DNA from: an uncultured Pseudomonas sp.
GTDB lineage: Bacteria; Pseudomonadota; Gammaproteobacteria; Pseudomonadales; Pseudomonadaceae
NCBI RefSeq assembly: GCF_946885885.1
Contig: NZ_CAMPHN010000029.1
Coordinates: forward strand, 1 to 36,584
DNA: 36,584 bases
Reading direction: 5' to 3'
Below, piece by piece: positions 26,846 to 35,198 of this stretch (position 1 is its first letter; each line of letters begins with the position of its first letter). The notes below the pieces were generated by a model that was not told the DNA's origin, made no database searches, and worked only from the letters and a program-made list of their open reading frames with translations. Made by a program: the position numbers and the translations under genes.

Positions 26846-29800
26846 TTAACGATCTACTTCGGAGTTCCAGTAAATGCGACGACGAACATCATCGAGAGTG
26901 GGTTCGATTTCGGTTGGTTTCAAGCCTTCGCAACCGATGCATACCGTAACAGTCTCCGTCGCACAATTTGACTCGCAATCAGGATCCACCTGCAGGTTCA
27001 CCGTACTGATGGTCGGCGCAATCGGCATCCCTCCACCGGTAATCACCGCAGAACGATCGCGACCACAAGCCGAACCATTGAACAGACTCATGGCATATCC
27101 TTTGGCGATACCCAATGGCCGGGAACACATACCGGTCTGCGTACCACCCGGCTGATAGGAGTTGAACAGCACATCGCCCGCGATCGCTGCCGGGTTAACT
27201 ATCTGCTCACCACGCCCCGGCATACTCATAAACCAGCCACGCTTCTCGGTGCCGGGGTAGATACCATCGGCATCACAGTTCGGCTCTGCAGTGGCATCGT
27301 TCATCAGGTCGCCATCCAGATTGACAGCCGTATCTGGATCGGACGCCGGATAATCCAGGAAGACATAGAAGCGGTCATCAACACCGCTCTCGTCATTACT
27401 GGTATAGGGGTAGTTGCTCTCCAATGGCCGTTCCCGATTCCCCGACCCCAATGCGATATACACCTTACCTTTAAAGGGCAACAGCGCGGGCGTGTTCATG
27501 AACCGACGCGCCGCCCCAGCGGTATAGGCAATCTTGGTGATAGCCCAAGAGTCCTGAGCCAGCGCAACATCATCAGCAGACGGATCGACAAAATTAATCC
27601 GCCATAAGTTGCCGAGGGTATCAGCAGCATAGGCATAATCAATCTTGCCATCATCATTCACGTCTACGGTATTCACATCAGAGACGACCCCACCCTCAGT
27701 AGAAAAGCTTTCAAGCAACTCGCCGGTCGCCGCATCGAGGATGTAGATTGCATTCCCCTTGGAGGGATTGCCCTCATCTGCGTAATCGCAGGTGGTCACA
27801 AGCGCATCGGTATCCTCACACGCATCATAACCACCGCCAAAAATCACCACAGGCGTAGCACCATCCCCATACCCTTGAATAAACGCGCCCTTTGGCGTCG
27901 ACCATGTCTGACCAATGGCCTCAAAGCCCGCATCACAGTCATCATCCGAGATCAGACTTGAACAACCACGCCGCCAAAGCAGGGCAGGATTGGCAGGATC
28001 CGTAACATTCAACGCATAGACCATACGCCCGCCCCGGCGCATGGTCGGGTAGATATAGGCCAGATCAATCTGATTATCGGCATCGTAGCTAACGATTTGA
28101 CCGATGGAGCCGTCGAAGAAATATCCCTTGGGCAGAGGTGAGGCCTCATCCGGATCAACGTCCTGTCCAGGGAAACTCACCCTCGGCGAGTTCTCATACA
28201 ACCGTTGCAAGCTACTGAAATGCTCCGGCGCGACCAGCCCCCACAGTTCGGCACCGTCGGAAGTGGAAATAGCGCGGAGCAAACCGTCATTGCTGCCGTA
28301 GTAAACCACCGTGCCCGCATCGCCGTAGTTGACTGGCAAAGGCCGTGAATGAATGACATCACCATGGATACTGGGCCGGCCATTGGACCCACCATCCACT
28401 TCACCGACACCAATCAGCCCACCTTGGACGTAACTGTAAACATCAGCACCACCGATGCTGGCGGCATGATCCGCACTGGTAAAATCCGCCAAGCCATCGC
28501 CATCAGCGTTTACCGTCAAGAGATTGCGATCGGCTATGACACTGTTACGGGTGACTTGGGCGACACCGCCCTTCTCCACAAAAGGTCCATCCGGCAGATC
28601 GGACCACACGCTGGTGGTAGCACCCACGCACTGACTACGCGGCGCAGGAGTGATCCCAAGTTCATTCCAATATTCGTCCGAGTCCACGCTCCAGAAACTT
28701 TCGGCGCATTCGGTGGCGAAACCGCTCAATGGGTTGACCGCTTGGTTACCCTGCGCGTCAGCCAATTCGACCTTGGCGTCGAACAACCCTAGCTGGTAGC
28801 GCTTGAGGTTACCGAACCAACGCGGATCCGCGGCTTGATCCGGACGGAACATACCGATAAACACCTCGTTTTCGTTCTGTGCGCGGTTGGTCGCACTCAA
28901 CGGCAATGTTACGGCGGCGAAAGTAGAGCTGACCGAAAGAATCTTAGATAAGGCATCTTCGAAGGCGGCGACGATGGCCTCTTCGTTGGTCGCGGCATAA
29001 TAACTCCCTCCTCCGACATTGGCGGCGCTCAATAACAACCCTGTATGTTCGGCATTTTGCTGCGCATTGAAGACATCAACGGTAAAAGTATTAACCTCTA
29101 CTCGGGTGGTGACAGGATCGCTATCTTCAACTGGAAGGGTAATGGGCACGCCGTAGTTCTTCAAAAACTTTGCCCAATCGTCCAGATTCCAGGCGGCGCC
29201 GACGGTGGTGTTATATTGGCCGCTTGGTGTAACCGTAGTGACGGTATCGGTCAGCTGCACCGCTAACTTATATTGATTACTCCCACAACCGGTCGACAAT
29301 GTTTGGCTGGTCGAACAAGCACAGTTACTCTGACCATCACACAAACCTCCCGTCAGCGTCTCAGCGGCGGTGCAATCCGCGACCTTGTTAGTTTTATAAC
29401 ACTGCGCCGAAAAGCCAAGATCGGTTGTTGTTGCATTGTTAACTGTATTGAATAACGGAATTGGCAAAGCTGTGCCTGTTGCGACCGTAGCTAATTTATC
29501 GGGCGCATCTTCCAGCTCGGTATAGAGACTCGTTAAAAACGTGCTATTGTCCGCACTATCTGTCGAAGGTCCACTGTTATTAGGATTGCCGACGAAAATT
29601 ATATTAATATTGCTGCAAACATTATCCGAGCTCAATGGCGAGCTAAATAACGAGTATTGGGTTGTATAACCATCCGCATCAGCAATGGCTGCCAGGGTCC
29701 CCGAGCCATTGTGAGATTGCCCCAAGCCCGCCAAGTAACTGTACACGTCGCGCATCAGGTTGCCATAGGGTGTACCCGAGTTACGCTTTTCATCAGGGTC

Positions 29801-30205
29801 ATTGATATTATTAAATATAGTATCCAGGTGCGCGCTTAGCACCGTATAGCTATCCGCTGTCAGTTCTTGCATATCGAAACGTACGAATGCACCGTCCTGG
29901 TTTGCATTGCCATCAGTGGTAAATTCCAACACCCCCACATTCACCTTGCCGACTTGGTCGGCCAGAGCTGTTTTAATGGCACGAACTTCTGCTTGTCCCT
30001 GCTGCAAGCCACCGGGCCACTGCTGGCTTTGCCGCGCCCAGTTCGAGGTATTATCCAGAACCACCAACACGCTGGGCAGACTGGAGTTCGACGTATCGTT
30101 GCCTACGAAAATATCGATATCTTCGGCCTGCACAGGAAGTGCAGCAGCCAGCAATAACAACAAACAAACAATGTGTCTGTTTAAAGCACATATAAAAGCG
30201 TTCAT
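26846..30205 (-). CDS. pilY1: PilY1-family pilus tip adhesin (copy b) with vWA-like head
   Basis: A 1119-residue exported protein, only distantly similar to copy a. The signal peptide is residues 1-27 (LLLLAAALPVQA|ED). A von Willebrand A-like domain begins SVLVVLDNTSNWARQ (about residues 46-60); its MIDAS is altered (DNTSN instead of DxSxS). The C-terminal PilC/PilY propeller carries YYGSNDGLLRAIST, FFDGSIGQIVSYDAD and [16 protein letters not shown] calcium loop DVNDDGKID lies near residue 848. A Cys-rich tail (CESNCATETVTVCIGCEG) ends the protein. GGGAGG upstream supports ATG 30205; an in-frame GTG at 30223 is rejected. It is the last gene of the upstream operon. Confidence 0.92.
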   Translation of the reverse strand: MNAFICALNRHIVCLLLLLAAALPVQAEDIDIFVGNDTSNSSLPSVLVVLDNTSNWARQSQQWPGGLQQGQAEVRAIKTALADQVGKVNVGVLEFTTDGNANQDGAFVRFDMQELTADSYTVLSAHLDTIFNNINDPDEKRNSGTPYGNLMRDVYSYLAGLGQSHNGSGTLAAIADADGYTTQYSLFSSPLSSDNVCSNINIIFVGNPNNSGPSTDSADNSTFLTSLYTELEDAPDKLATVATGTALPIPLFNTVNNATTTDLGFSAQCYKTNKVADCTAAETLTGGLCDGQSNCACSTSQTLSTGCGSNQYKLAVQLTDTVTTVTPSGQYNTTVGAAWNLDDWAKFLKNYGVPITLPVEDSDPVTTRVEVNTFTVDVFNAQQNAEHTGLLLSAANVGGGSYYAATNEEAIVAAFEDALSKILSVSSTFAAVTLPLSATNRAQNENEVFIGMFRPDQAADPRWFGNLKRYQLGLFDAKVELADAQGNQAVNPLSGFATECAESFWSVDSDEYWNELGITPAPRSQCVGATTSVWSDLPDGPFVEKGGVAQVTRNSVIADRNLLTVNADGDGLADFTSADHAASIGGADVYSYVQGGLIGVGEVDGGSNGRPSIHGDVIHSRPLPVNYGDAGTVVYYGSNDGLLRAISTSDGAELWGLVAPEHFSSLQRLYENSPRVSFPGQDVDPDEASPLPKGYFFDGSIGQIVSYDADNQIDLAYIYPTMRRGGRMVYALNVTDPANPALLWRRGCSSLISDDDCDAGFEAIGQTWSTPKGAFIQGYGDGATPVVIFGGGYDACEDTDALVTTCDYADEGNPSKGNAIYILDAATGELLESFSTEGGVVSDVNTVDVNDDGKIDYAYAADTLGNLWRINFVDPSADDVALAQDSWAITKIAYTAGAARRFMNTPALLPFKGKVYIALGSGNRERPLESNYPYTSNDESGVDDRFYVFLDYPASDPDTAVNLDGDLMNDATAEPNCDADGIYPGTEKRGWFMSMPGRGEQIVNPAAIAGDVLFNSYQPGGTQTGMCSRPLGIAKGYAMSLFNGSACGRDRSAVITGGGMPIAPTISTVNLQVDPDCESNCATETVTVCIGCEGLKPTEIEPTLDDVRRRIYWNSEVDR

Positions 30206-30223
30206 GCTATACCTCCCTTGCAC

Positions 30224-30769
30224 TCAACCCGGACAGGCTGTCGCGACATCATTCATCAATACTTTTAACGCCACCCCCTGCCGAACGACGGCCTGGGCAG
30301 AAGTCAGATTATCCACGGCAACCGCACGCAACTCCCAGGTCGTATTCGCGCATAGCGAATACACGCTGTCCTGAATTACGCAACCGGCCTCCTGTGGATT
30401 ACTTAAATCCAAGTCTGAAATTTTGATAGGCTCGACGGTCACGCACGTGGGCGGGTCGACAGAAACAGTCAGATCATTAACGCCATCACCGTTTATGTCA
30501 TAGCACTTGGTATTAGCAGCGCCGCATGACACGGGAAATATGCTTGTAGGATTGGTAACGAAGAGCGTCGAGCTCACTGCTTCTTCGATTGCCGCATTGG
30601 CCACGTTAAACGCCTGGGTACGGCTCTCCATATTGCCGATAATCTGTAAATTGCCTTGCGTCAAGTTGAAGCCGCTGACAGCCATCAAAGTCACCAAAAG
30701 CAACATGATCAAAGCTACTACCAGCACCACCCCACGCTGACGATTATTCGAGTACGCTGTCATCGTCAT
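30224..30769 (-). CDS. pilX: minor pilin PilX-like (upstream operon)
   Basis: A 181-residue minor pilin: RQRG|VVLVVALIMLLLVTLMAV (from about residue 12), then GNLQIIGNMESRTQAFNVAN, typical of PilX. The globular domain contains a dockerin-like calcium loop, DINGDGVND (about residue 92), and several cysteines. It starts by TAATG overlap with the pilW stop. Val replaces Phe at +1 of the mature pilin. It is clearly a separate lineage from the pilX at 23764, with little similarity beyond the N-terminal helix. Confidence 0.88.
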   Translation of the reverse strand: MTMTAYSNNRQRGVVLVVALIMLLLVTLMAVSGFNLTQGNLQIIGNMESRTQAFNVANAAIEEAVSSTLFVTNPTSIFPVSCGAANTKCYDINGDGVNDLTVSVDPPTCVTVEPIKISDLDLSNPQEAGCVIQDSVYSLCANTTWELRAVAVDNLTSAQAVVRQGVALKVLMNDVATACPG

Positions 30770-31731
30770 TACTCCCTACGCCCGGCCACGTTATTTATAC
30801 GCACAGTGGTGCTGTACACCTGCCGCTTGAAACCATCACCAGGGCTTTCCACTTCGACGTCTCCAAGACGATAGGTCTTGTCGTCGGTATAACTGAGCGT
30901 TTCTTCAAGATTGCGTGCCAGTACCCAAACCCGCACGGCCACTACATCTTCCCAATTAGCAGAAGCCGGCGCAGAAGCATAAGAATTAGGCACGCCGTCT
31001 CCATCCGAGTCGATACCGTATTCGAAATGCAGGTGCTCGATGCCATCTACAAGTGAAGTAACGGTATAAGGGGATCCCCCTAATGGCTCATCGCCGAGTT
31101 CGGCACGCATCAGCGTATCGTCGGTATTGATGTAATAGAGACGACTTAAAAGCCGGTAGACAGGCGCCTCATCCACACATGTTCGAGTAGTTGCAGTCAT
31201 GTCAGCTTCGGTGGTGCCAAGAGTGATTTCACCCGGACTGGCTGTTTGACAGGCCGAAGCCTGGATATGATAAGCACCATCAGTGAAATCGTTCCCGCAG
31301 CTATCGACAGCACAAGAACTCGCCCGCCTGAGTGCGATATAGTCATTGCCGGCTTTATAGTTGCTTAGGCAGCCTGGCGCCGATGCGCTGGCAACATTGT
31401 TTTGGCCATAGACAGGAACGCCCATGGCATCGGTTATATCCGCCTCACTACTCGCGCAAGCCGGCGGCAAATCTGCCGGAAAAGTTTGCGCTCCCGTCTC
31501 GCCAAAAAAACCAGCATTGCTTAATTCATCAGTCAATAACTGTATGGCATAGCGTCCATTCTCGATTTGTCGGCTGGTTCGTTCTATCTCGCTACGGGTG
31601 CGGCTGTTATTAACGAACAATTCCGAAATGGCGAGCAGGATAATCAGGCCGAGCGTCATCGAAACCATTAGCTCGATAAGCGAGAAACCCTGGCTGCGGC
31701 GATGCTGAACTCTCACAAAAAAAGCCGACAT
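30769..31731 (-). CDS. pilW: minor pilin PilW-like (upstream operon)
   Basis: A 320-residue minor pilin. The leader ends RRSQG|FSLIELMVSMTLGLII (about residue 15), followed by NGRYAIQLLTDELSNAGFFG. The late block HLHFEYGIDSDGDGVPNSYA includes a calcium-binding-type DSDGDGVPN loop absent from the PilW at 24240. Six or more cysteines lie in the globular part. A four-base gap separates it from pilV upstream, and its stop overlaps pilX as TAATG. Confidence 0.9.
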   Translation of the reverse strand: MSAFFVRVQHRRSQGFSLIELMVSMTLGLIILLAISELFVNNSRTRSEIERTSRQIENGRYAIQLLTDELSNAGFFGETGAQTFPADLPPACASSEADITDAMGVPVYGQNNVASASAPGCLSNYKAGNDYIALRRASSCAVDSCGNDFTDGAYHIQASACQTASPGEITLGTTEADMTATTRTCVDEAPVYRLLSRLYYINTDDTLMRAELGDEPLGGSPYTVTSLVDGIEHLHFEYGIDSDGDGVPNSYASAPASANWEDVVAVRVWVLARNLEETLSYTDDKTYRLGDVEVESPGDGFKRQVYSTTVRINNVAGRRE

Positions 31732-31735
31732 GCAC

Positions 31736-32317
31736 TCAAACTCCTAAATAAGCCAGGGTCACCAAAACCGAAACAGCTCGGCGCATACTGTCATCCGCAC
31801 CGAAGCTGCCCTGACCGCACGTTAGCGCCGGAGCGACTGTTGGGCTTAACCCTTGCCACGCAACGGTAACCCTGAGCACGACCTCCGACGTTGCAGTACC
31901 ACTAACTGTTTGAATGCAGCCTCGCGCACCAATCATCGCGCCGACCTGGGTCTCATCCTCATCGTTCAGCGTAACCGAGGCCCCCTTTAAGGCCGAACTC
32001 CAAGAACAAAGATCGAAAGTAGTGGTATTAGCGGGATTGCAAACGTCGTCACCTAGAATGTTGCCGGTGCCATAAACGGTATTACCACTGTAATTGGAGG
32101 CGCGAGCAGCAGCGGGGTTGGATCGGATCCGGCTGACCATGTCCTCTGCCAACATCAATGCCTGGGAGCGCTGGTAAGACTCGAACTCCGCGTTCAACAT
32201 CCGGTTTTGCAAACCGGCTAGCCCCATCAAACCGATAGCCAAGATGATTAAAGTGATCAATACCTCAATCAGGCTGAAGCCAGACTGATGCGGCCAAGGG
32301 CTTTTATGCGATCGCAT
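31736..32317 (-). CDS. pilV: minor pilin PilV-like (upstream operon)
   Basis: A 193-residue prepilin: HQSG|FSLIEVLITLIILAIGLMG, then NRMLNAEFESYQRSQALMLA and EDMVSRIRSNPAAARASNYS, all typical of PilV. GGGGAGG lies nine bases before ATG 32317; an in-frame ATG at 32326 would have its ribosome site overlapping the start codon and is rejected. The start is two bases past the fimT2 stop. It differs from the PilV at 25208 in having the standard Phe at +1 and more cysteines. Confidence 0.9.
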   Translation of the reverse strand: MRSHKSPWPHQSGFSLIEVLITLIILAIGLMGLAGLQNRMLNAEFESYQRSQALMLAEDMVSRIRSNPAAARASNYSGNTVYGTGNILGDDVCNPANTTTFDLCSWSSALKGASVTLNDEDETQVGAMIGARGCIQTVSGTATSEVVLRVTVAWQGLSPTVAPALTCGQGSFGADDSMRRAVSVLVTLAYLGV

Positions 32318-32319
32318 GA

Positions 32320-32829
32320 TCAACATCCTCCCCGCGCTGTTGTTGCACGCCCATCCAACCCGACACTGACACAGCGCTTCTTGGTCGCATCGGTAGTGGA
32401 CTCGAGCTCGAAGGTCACACTGCCAGACGCTCGGCCTGAAGGCCGGAAGTCCAACACAGTCGCAGCGCTGGTGATGGTTACGGCCGCATTCAAGCGCTCA
32501 CGATGAACGGGAGAAGTATCGGAGTTGATTGAAGCGGGATTGGGAATTAACCAACCATCGCCCCACGCTTCGTCGGTGGCCGGCCTCAAGCGAATAGTGC
32601 GATTGCGCTTAATGGCTTCGGCACGCGCGATCAAAATACTAGAGTGAAGACTGGCGGCAACGGTACGTACCTTTTGATCTGCAACCATGTCGCGAAATGC
32701 CGGCATACCGATACCCATCAAGACCGCTAATAATGCAATCACTGTGATGAGCTCAATTAAGCTAAAGCCAGCATATGCAGAACGGCCGCGAAACGTGATC
32801 AGGTCCTGCTGCTTCACCGTAGAGAACAT
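32320..32829 (-). CDS. FimT/FimU-type minor pilin (GspH domain), upstream operon
   Basis: A prepilin of about 169 residues. The site is SAYAG|FSLIELITVIALLAVLMG, followed by GspH hallmarks LHSSILIARAEAIKRNRTIR and GWLIPNP. The C-terminus is VGLDGRATTARGGC, with no GRxR. ATG 32829 gives a long 21-residue leader. A TTG at 32868, nine bases after the pilE2 stop, is also possible and would extend it by 13 residues; no strong ribosome site distinguishes them. By position it is the FimU equivalent of the second cluster. Confidence 0.87.
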   Translation of the reverse strand: MFSTVKQQDLITFRGRSAYAGFSLIELITVIALLAVLMGIGMPAFRDMVADQKVRTVAASLHSSILIARAEAIKRNRTIRLRPATDEAWGDGWLIPNPASINSDTSPVHRERLNAAVTITSAATVLDFRPSGRASGSVTFELESTTDATKKRCVSVGLDGRATTARGGC

Positions 32830-32877
32830 AGCGTTACTCGCCCAATTCGTTTGCTGAACGATCCGCAACTACCAGGC

Positions 32878-33276
32878 CTACCATGGGTTACCCCCCCATA
32901 GCTTGTTACCTGCCTGATCGATACTTAGATTTCCATCACCCGCCTGAGTAGTACCAGCATTGGGCGTAGCGGTAATGGTGAAGGTTGGAGGAGGGCCGGC
33001 AGAGATATTAGTGAAGGCAATGGTGTAGTTTCTGGCTACGCTGGTCGGCGTCGTGGCATTGAGTAGCGCGACCGATCCCGCATAGGTCCTCGCATCTATC
33101 AGAAATTGCTGCTGCTTTTGCGCAAGCTCCATCAAGAAGGCTTGGGCATCGGCACGACCGCTCTTAATGATGTATTGCTGATAATTCGGATAGGCGATAG
33201 CGGCCAGAACTCCGACTATAACCACCACAATCATCAACTCAATCAGCGTAAAACCGCTTTGTCTTGTTCGCAGCAC
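32878..33276 (-). CDS. pilE: type IV pilin PilE-like, first gene of the upstream operon
   Basis: A prepilin of about 132 residues: [21 protein letters not shown] (residues about 5-25), then [20 protein letters not shown] and the PilE-typical [20 protein letters not shown]. The mature protein has no cysteine, so it lacks the C-terminal disulfide loop that defines most Pseudomonas pilins. GTG 33276 with AAGG seven bases upstream is preferred; ATG 33312 is in frame but poorly served. Here pilE comes first, whereas in the other operon pilE is last. It could be a minor or an alternative major subunit. Confidence 0.85.
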   Translation of the reverse strand: MLRTRQSGFTLIELMIVVVIVGVLAAIAYPNYQQYIIKSGRADAQAFLMELAQKQQQFLIDARTYAGSVALLNATTPTSVARNYTIAFTNISAGPPPTFTITATPNAGTTQAGDGNLSIDQAGNKLWGGNPW

Positions 33277-33621
33277 TTGACCACCTTCTAAGAATTCCTG
33301 ACCACTCGCCATGCTGTTTTCGCAGGTGCCCACCTACGTGTTGAAGCCCGCTTGCTTTTGCTCGGTCTCAATCATCGCATCCAGTAATCCCGCTTGTAGG
33401 AAGCGACTCGACAACCGGTGCTTTCATCATCGTCAACGGCGCTCAGAGCTATTCATGCCCGAACACACGACGACGCTCCTTGCAAAACAGAAAGTCGAAG
33501 CTAAGTTATAGGCGGGCACTTCAGTAGCAGCTAGCCATCAACGATAGGCGGCGGCTAAGTCAAGATCACTGGTGCTCTCCCAGCAGGAAGCTGGGCAATC
33601 TAACAGGGAGGTACAGAGACC
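33277..33621. other. divergent promoter region between pilE2 and fimT
   Basis: 345 bases that must carry promoters for both the upstream pilin operon (minus) and fimT (plus). No convincing sigma-54 site (GG-N10-GC) was found in either direction. A small hairpin CCCAGC-AGGAA-GCTGGG lies at 33579-33595, just before the fimT ribosome site AGGGAGG. No gene was recognised. Confidence 0.45.
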
Positions 33622-34137
33622 ATGTATCGCTATGCTCAAGGTTTTACGCTTGTCGAACTGCTCACCTCACTCGGTATCCTCGCGCTACTGGTTAGCTTCG
33701 GAGTACCCGCCACCCAGAGACTTGTCGGTGACCAGCAACTGGTCGCCGCCGGCAATACGCTGGCCGCGCATCTGACCTTTGCCCGCAGCGAATCGATCAA
33801 GCGGCGACGGCCGGTATTGGTCGATAACGGCGACGGCGATTGGTCAAGTGGTTGGCAGGTGTTCGTTGACTTGAACAACAACGGTCAACTGGATGAAGGA
33901 GAACCCTTGCTCCGGCAGGAAGCGGCGCTAGCTGCAAATATCATCGCTAAGGGCAATACGCCGGTCAGGCGCTATGTACGCTACACCTCGCTCGGCAATG
34001 CCAAGCAGCTAGGAGGGGCGTTTCAGGCGGGAACACTAACGCTATGCAGCGCCTCAGGGGAGCAGGCCGTTAGGCGTTTGATTCTTAGTGCCAGCGGCAG
34101 GTTACGCCGGGAAAGGGGTGAGCCAGGGCCGTGTTGA
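33622..34137 (+). CDS. fimT: FimT, lone divergent minor pilin with GRxR tail
   Basis: A 171-residue prepilin. The very short leader is MYRYAQG|FTLVELLTSLGIL, followed by the GspH/FimT hallmark LTFARSESIKRRRPVLVDNG. A calcium-type loop, DLNNNGQLDEGE, lies near residue 90. The C-terminal tail is SASGRLRRERGEPGPC; the GRLR matches the GRxR DNA-binding motif shown in competence FimT (Legionella, with homologues in other gammaproteobacteria). It is monocistronic, preceded by AGGGAGGT, and transcribed opposite to both pilin operons, which suggests separate control. DNA binding is an inference from the motif. Confidence 0.9.
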   Translation: MYRYAQGFTLVELLTSLGILALLVSFGVPATQRLVGDQQLVAAGNTLAAHLTFARSESIKRRRPVLVDNGDGDWSSGWQVFVDLNNNGQLDEGEPLLRQEAALAANIIAKGNTPVRRYVRYTSLGNAKQLGGAFQAGTLTLCSASGEQAVRRLILSASGRLRRERGEPGPC

Positions 34138-34156
34138 GGCCCTGCGAATGTGCGAC

Positions 34157-35101
34157 TCAGAGCTGCTGGACGCGCAACTCTTTGGGCATCGAGAAGGTCA
34201 CATTCTCCGGCCGCCCTTCCAGCTCGCTTTCCGCTGTTACCCCCCAGGACTTGAGCTGGTTGACCACCCCACGCACCAGCACTTCCGGCGCCGAAGCGCC
34301 GGCGGTGATGCCCACGCTGGCAACGCCGTCGAACCACTCCCGCTTGAGGTCTTCGGCCCCGTCGATCAGGTAGGCGGGGGTGCCCATGCGTTCGGCGAGT
34401 TCGCGCAGGCGGTTGGAGTTGGAGCTGTTAGGGCTGCCGACCACCAGCAATACGTCGCACTCGGCGGCCAGTTGCTTGACCGCATCCTGACGGTTCTGGG
34501 TGGCGTAGCAGATGTCGTCCTTGCGCGGGCCGCCGATGCTGGGGAATTTAGCGCGCAGGGCGTCGATGACTTTGCTGGTGTCGTCCATCGACAGGGTGGT
34601 CTGGGTGACGAAGGCCAAGGCTTCGGGATTGCGCACCTGCAAACGCTCGACGTCGGCTTCGTCTTCCACCAGGTAGATGGTGCCGCCGTTGCTGGCGTCG
34701 TATTGGCCCATGGTGCCTTCGACCTCCGGATGGCCGGCGTGGCCGATCAGGATGCACTCGCGACCTTCGCGGCTGTAGCGCACCACTTCCATATGCACCT
34801 TGGTCACCAGCGGGCAGGTCGCGTCGAAAACCTTCAGACCGCGCTGCTCGGCTTCGTTGCGCACCGCCTGGGAGACGCCGTGGGCGCTGAAGATAACGAT
34901 GACATCGTCCGGAATCTGGTCCAGTTCTTCGACGAACACAGCACCTCGGGCGCGCAGATCCTCGACCACGAATTTGTTGTGCACCACTTCATGGCGCACG
35001 TAGATCGGCGGGCCGAAGACTTCCAGGGCGCGGTTGACGATTTCGATGGCGCGGTCGACACCGGCGCAGAAGCCGCGGGGGTTGGCGAGTTTGATATGCA
35101 T
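34157..35101 (-). CDS. ispH: 4-hydroxy-3-methylbut-2-enyl diphosphate reductase IspH (LytB)
   Basis: A 314-residue iron-sulfur enzyme, the last step of the MEP pathway, making IPP and DMAPP from HMBPP. The three cluster cysteines are present: [14 protein letters not shown] (residue 12), [12 protein letters not shown] (about 96) and [14 protein letters not shown] (about 197). Catalytic-site residues are also seen: Glu in VEGTMGQY (about 126) and the SSNSNRLRE block (about 225). The length is standard. It lies at the end of the ileS-lspA-fkpB-ispH group and is convergent with fimT, 19 bases apart. Confidence 0.97.
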   Translation of the reverse strand: MHIKLANPRGFCAGVDRAIEIVNRALEVFGPPIYVRHEVVHNKFVVEDLRARGAVFVEELDQIPDDVIVIFSAHGVSQAVRNEAEQRGLKVFDATCPLVTKVHMEVVRYSREGRECILIGHAGHPEVEGTMGQYDASNGGTIYLVEDEADVERLQVRNPEALAFVTQTTLSMDDTSKVIDALRAKFPSIGGPRKDDICYATQNRQDAVKQLAAECDVLLVVGSPNSSNSNRLRELAERMGTPAYLIDGAEDLKREWFDGVASVGITAGASAPEVLVRGVVNQLKSWGVTAESELEGRPENVTFSMPKELRVQQL

Positions 35102-35168
35102 GATGGTTATCTCGGCGCGCGCAGCAAGAAGTGGACAGTGTTACGTGGGTAGGCCAAGGACTTGGACA

Positions 35169-35193
35169 GGATCGCCAGCAAGCTGGCTCCTAC
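35169..35193. repeat. single REP (GTAGGAGCCAGCTTGCTGGCGATCC)
   Basis: A common Pseudomonas REP singlet, here in reverse orientation between fkpB and ispH. AGCCAGC/GCTGGC forms the stem. No partner arm was found, and neither RAYT in this window is flanked by this family. Confidence 0.85.
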
Positions 35194-35198
35194 AAACT

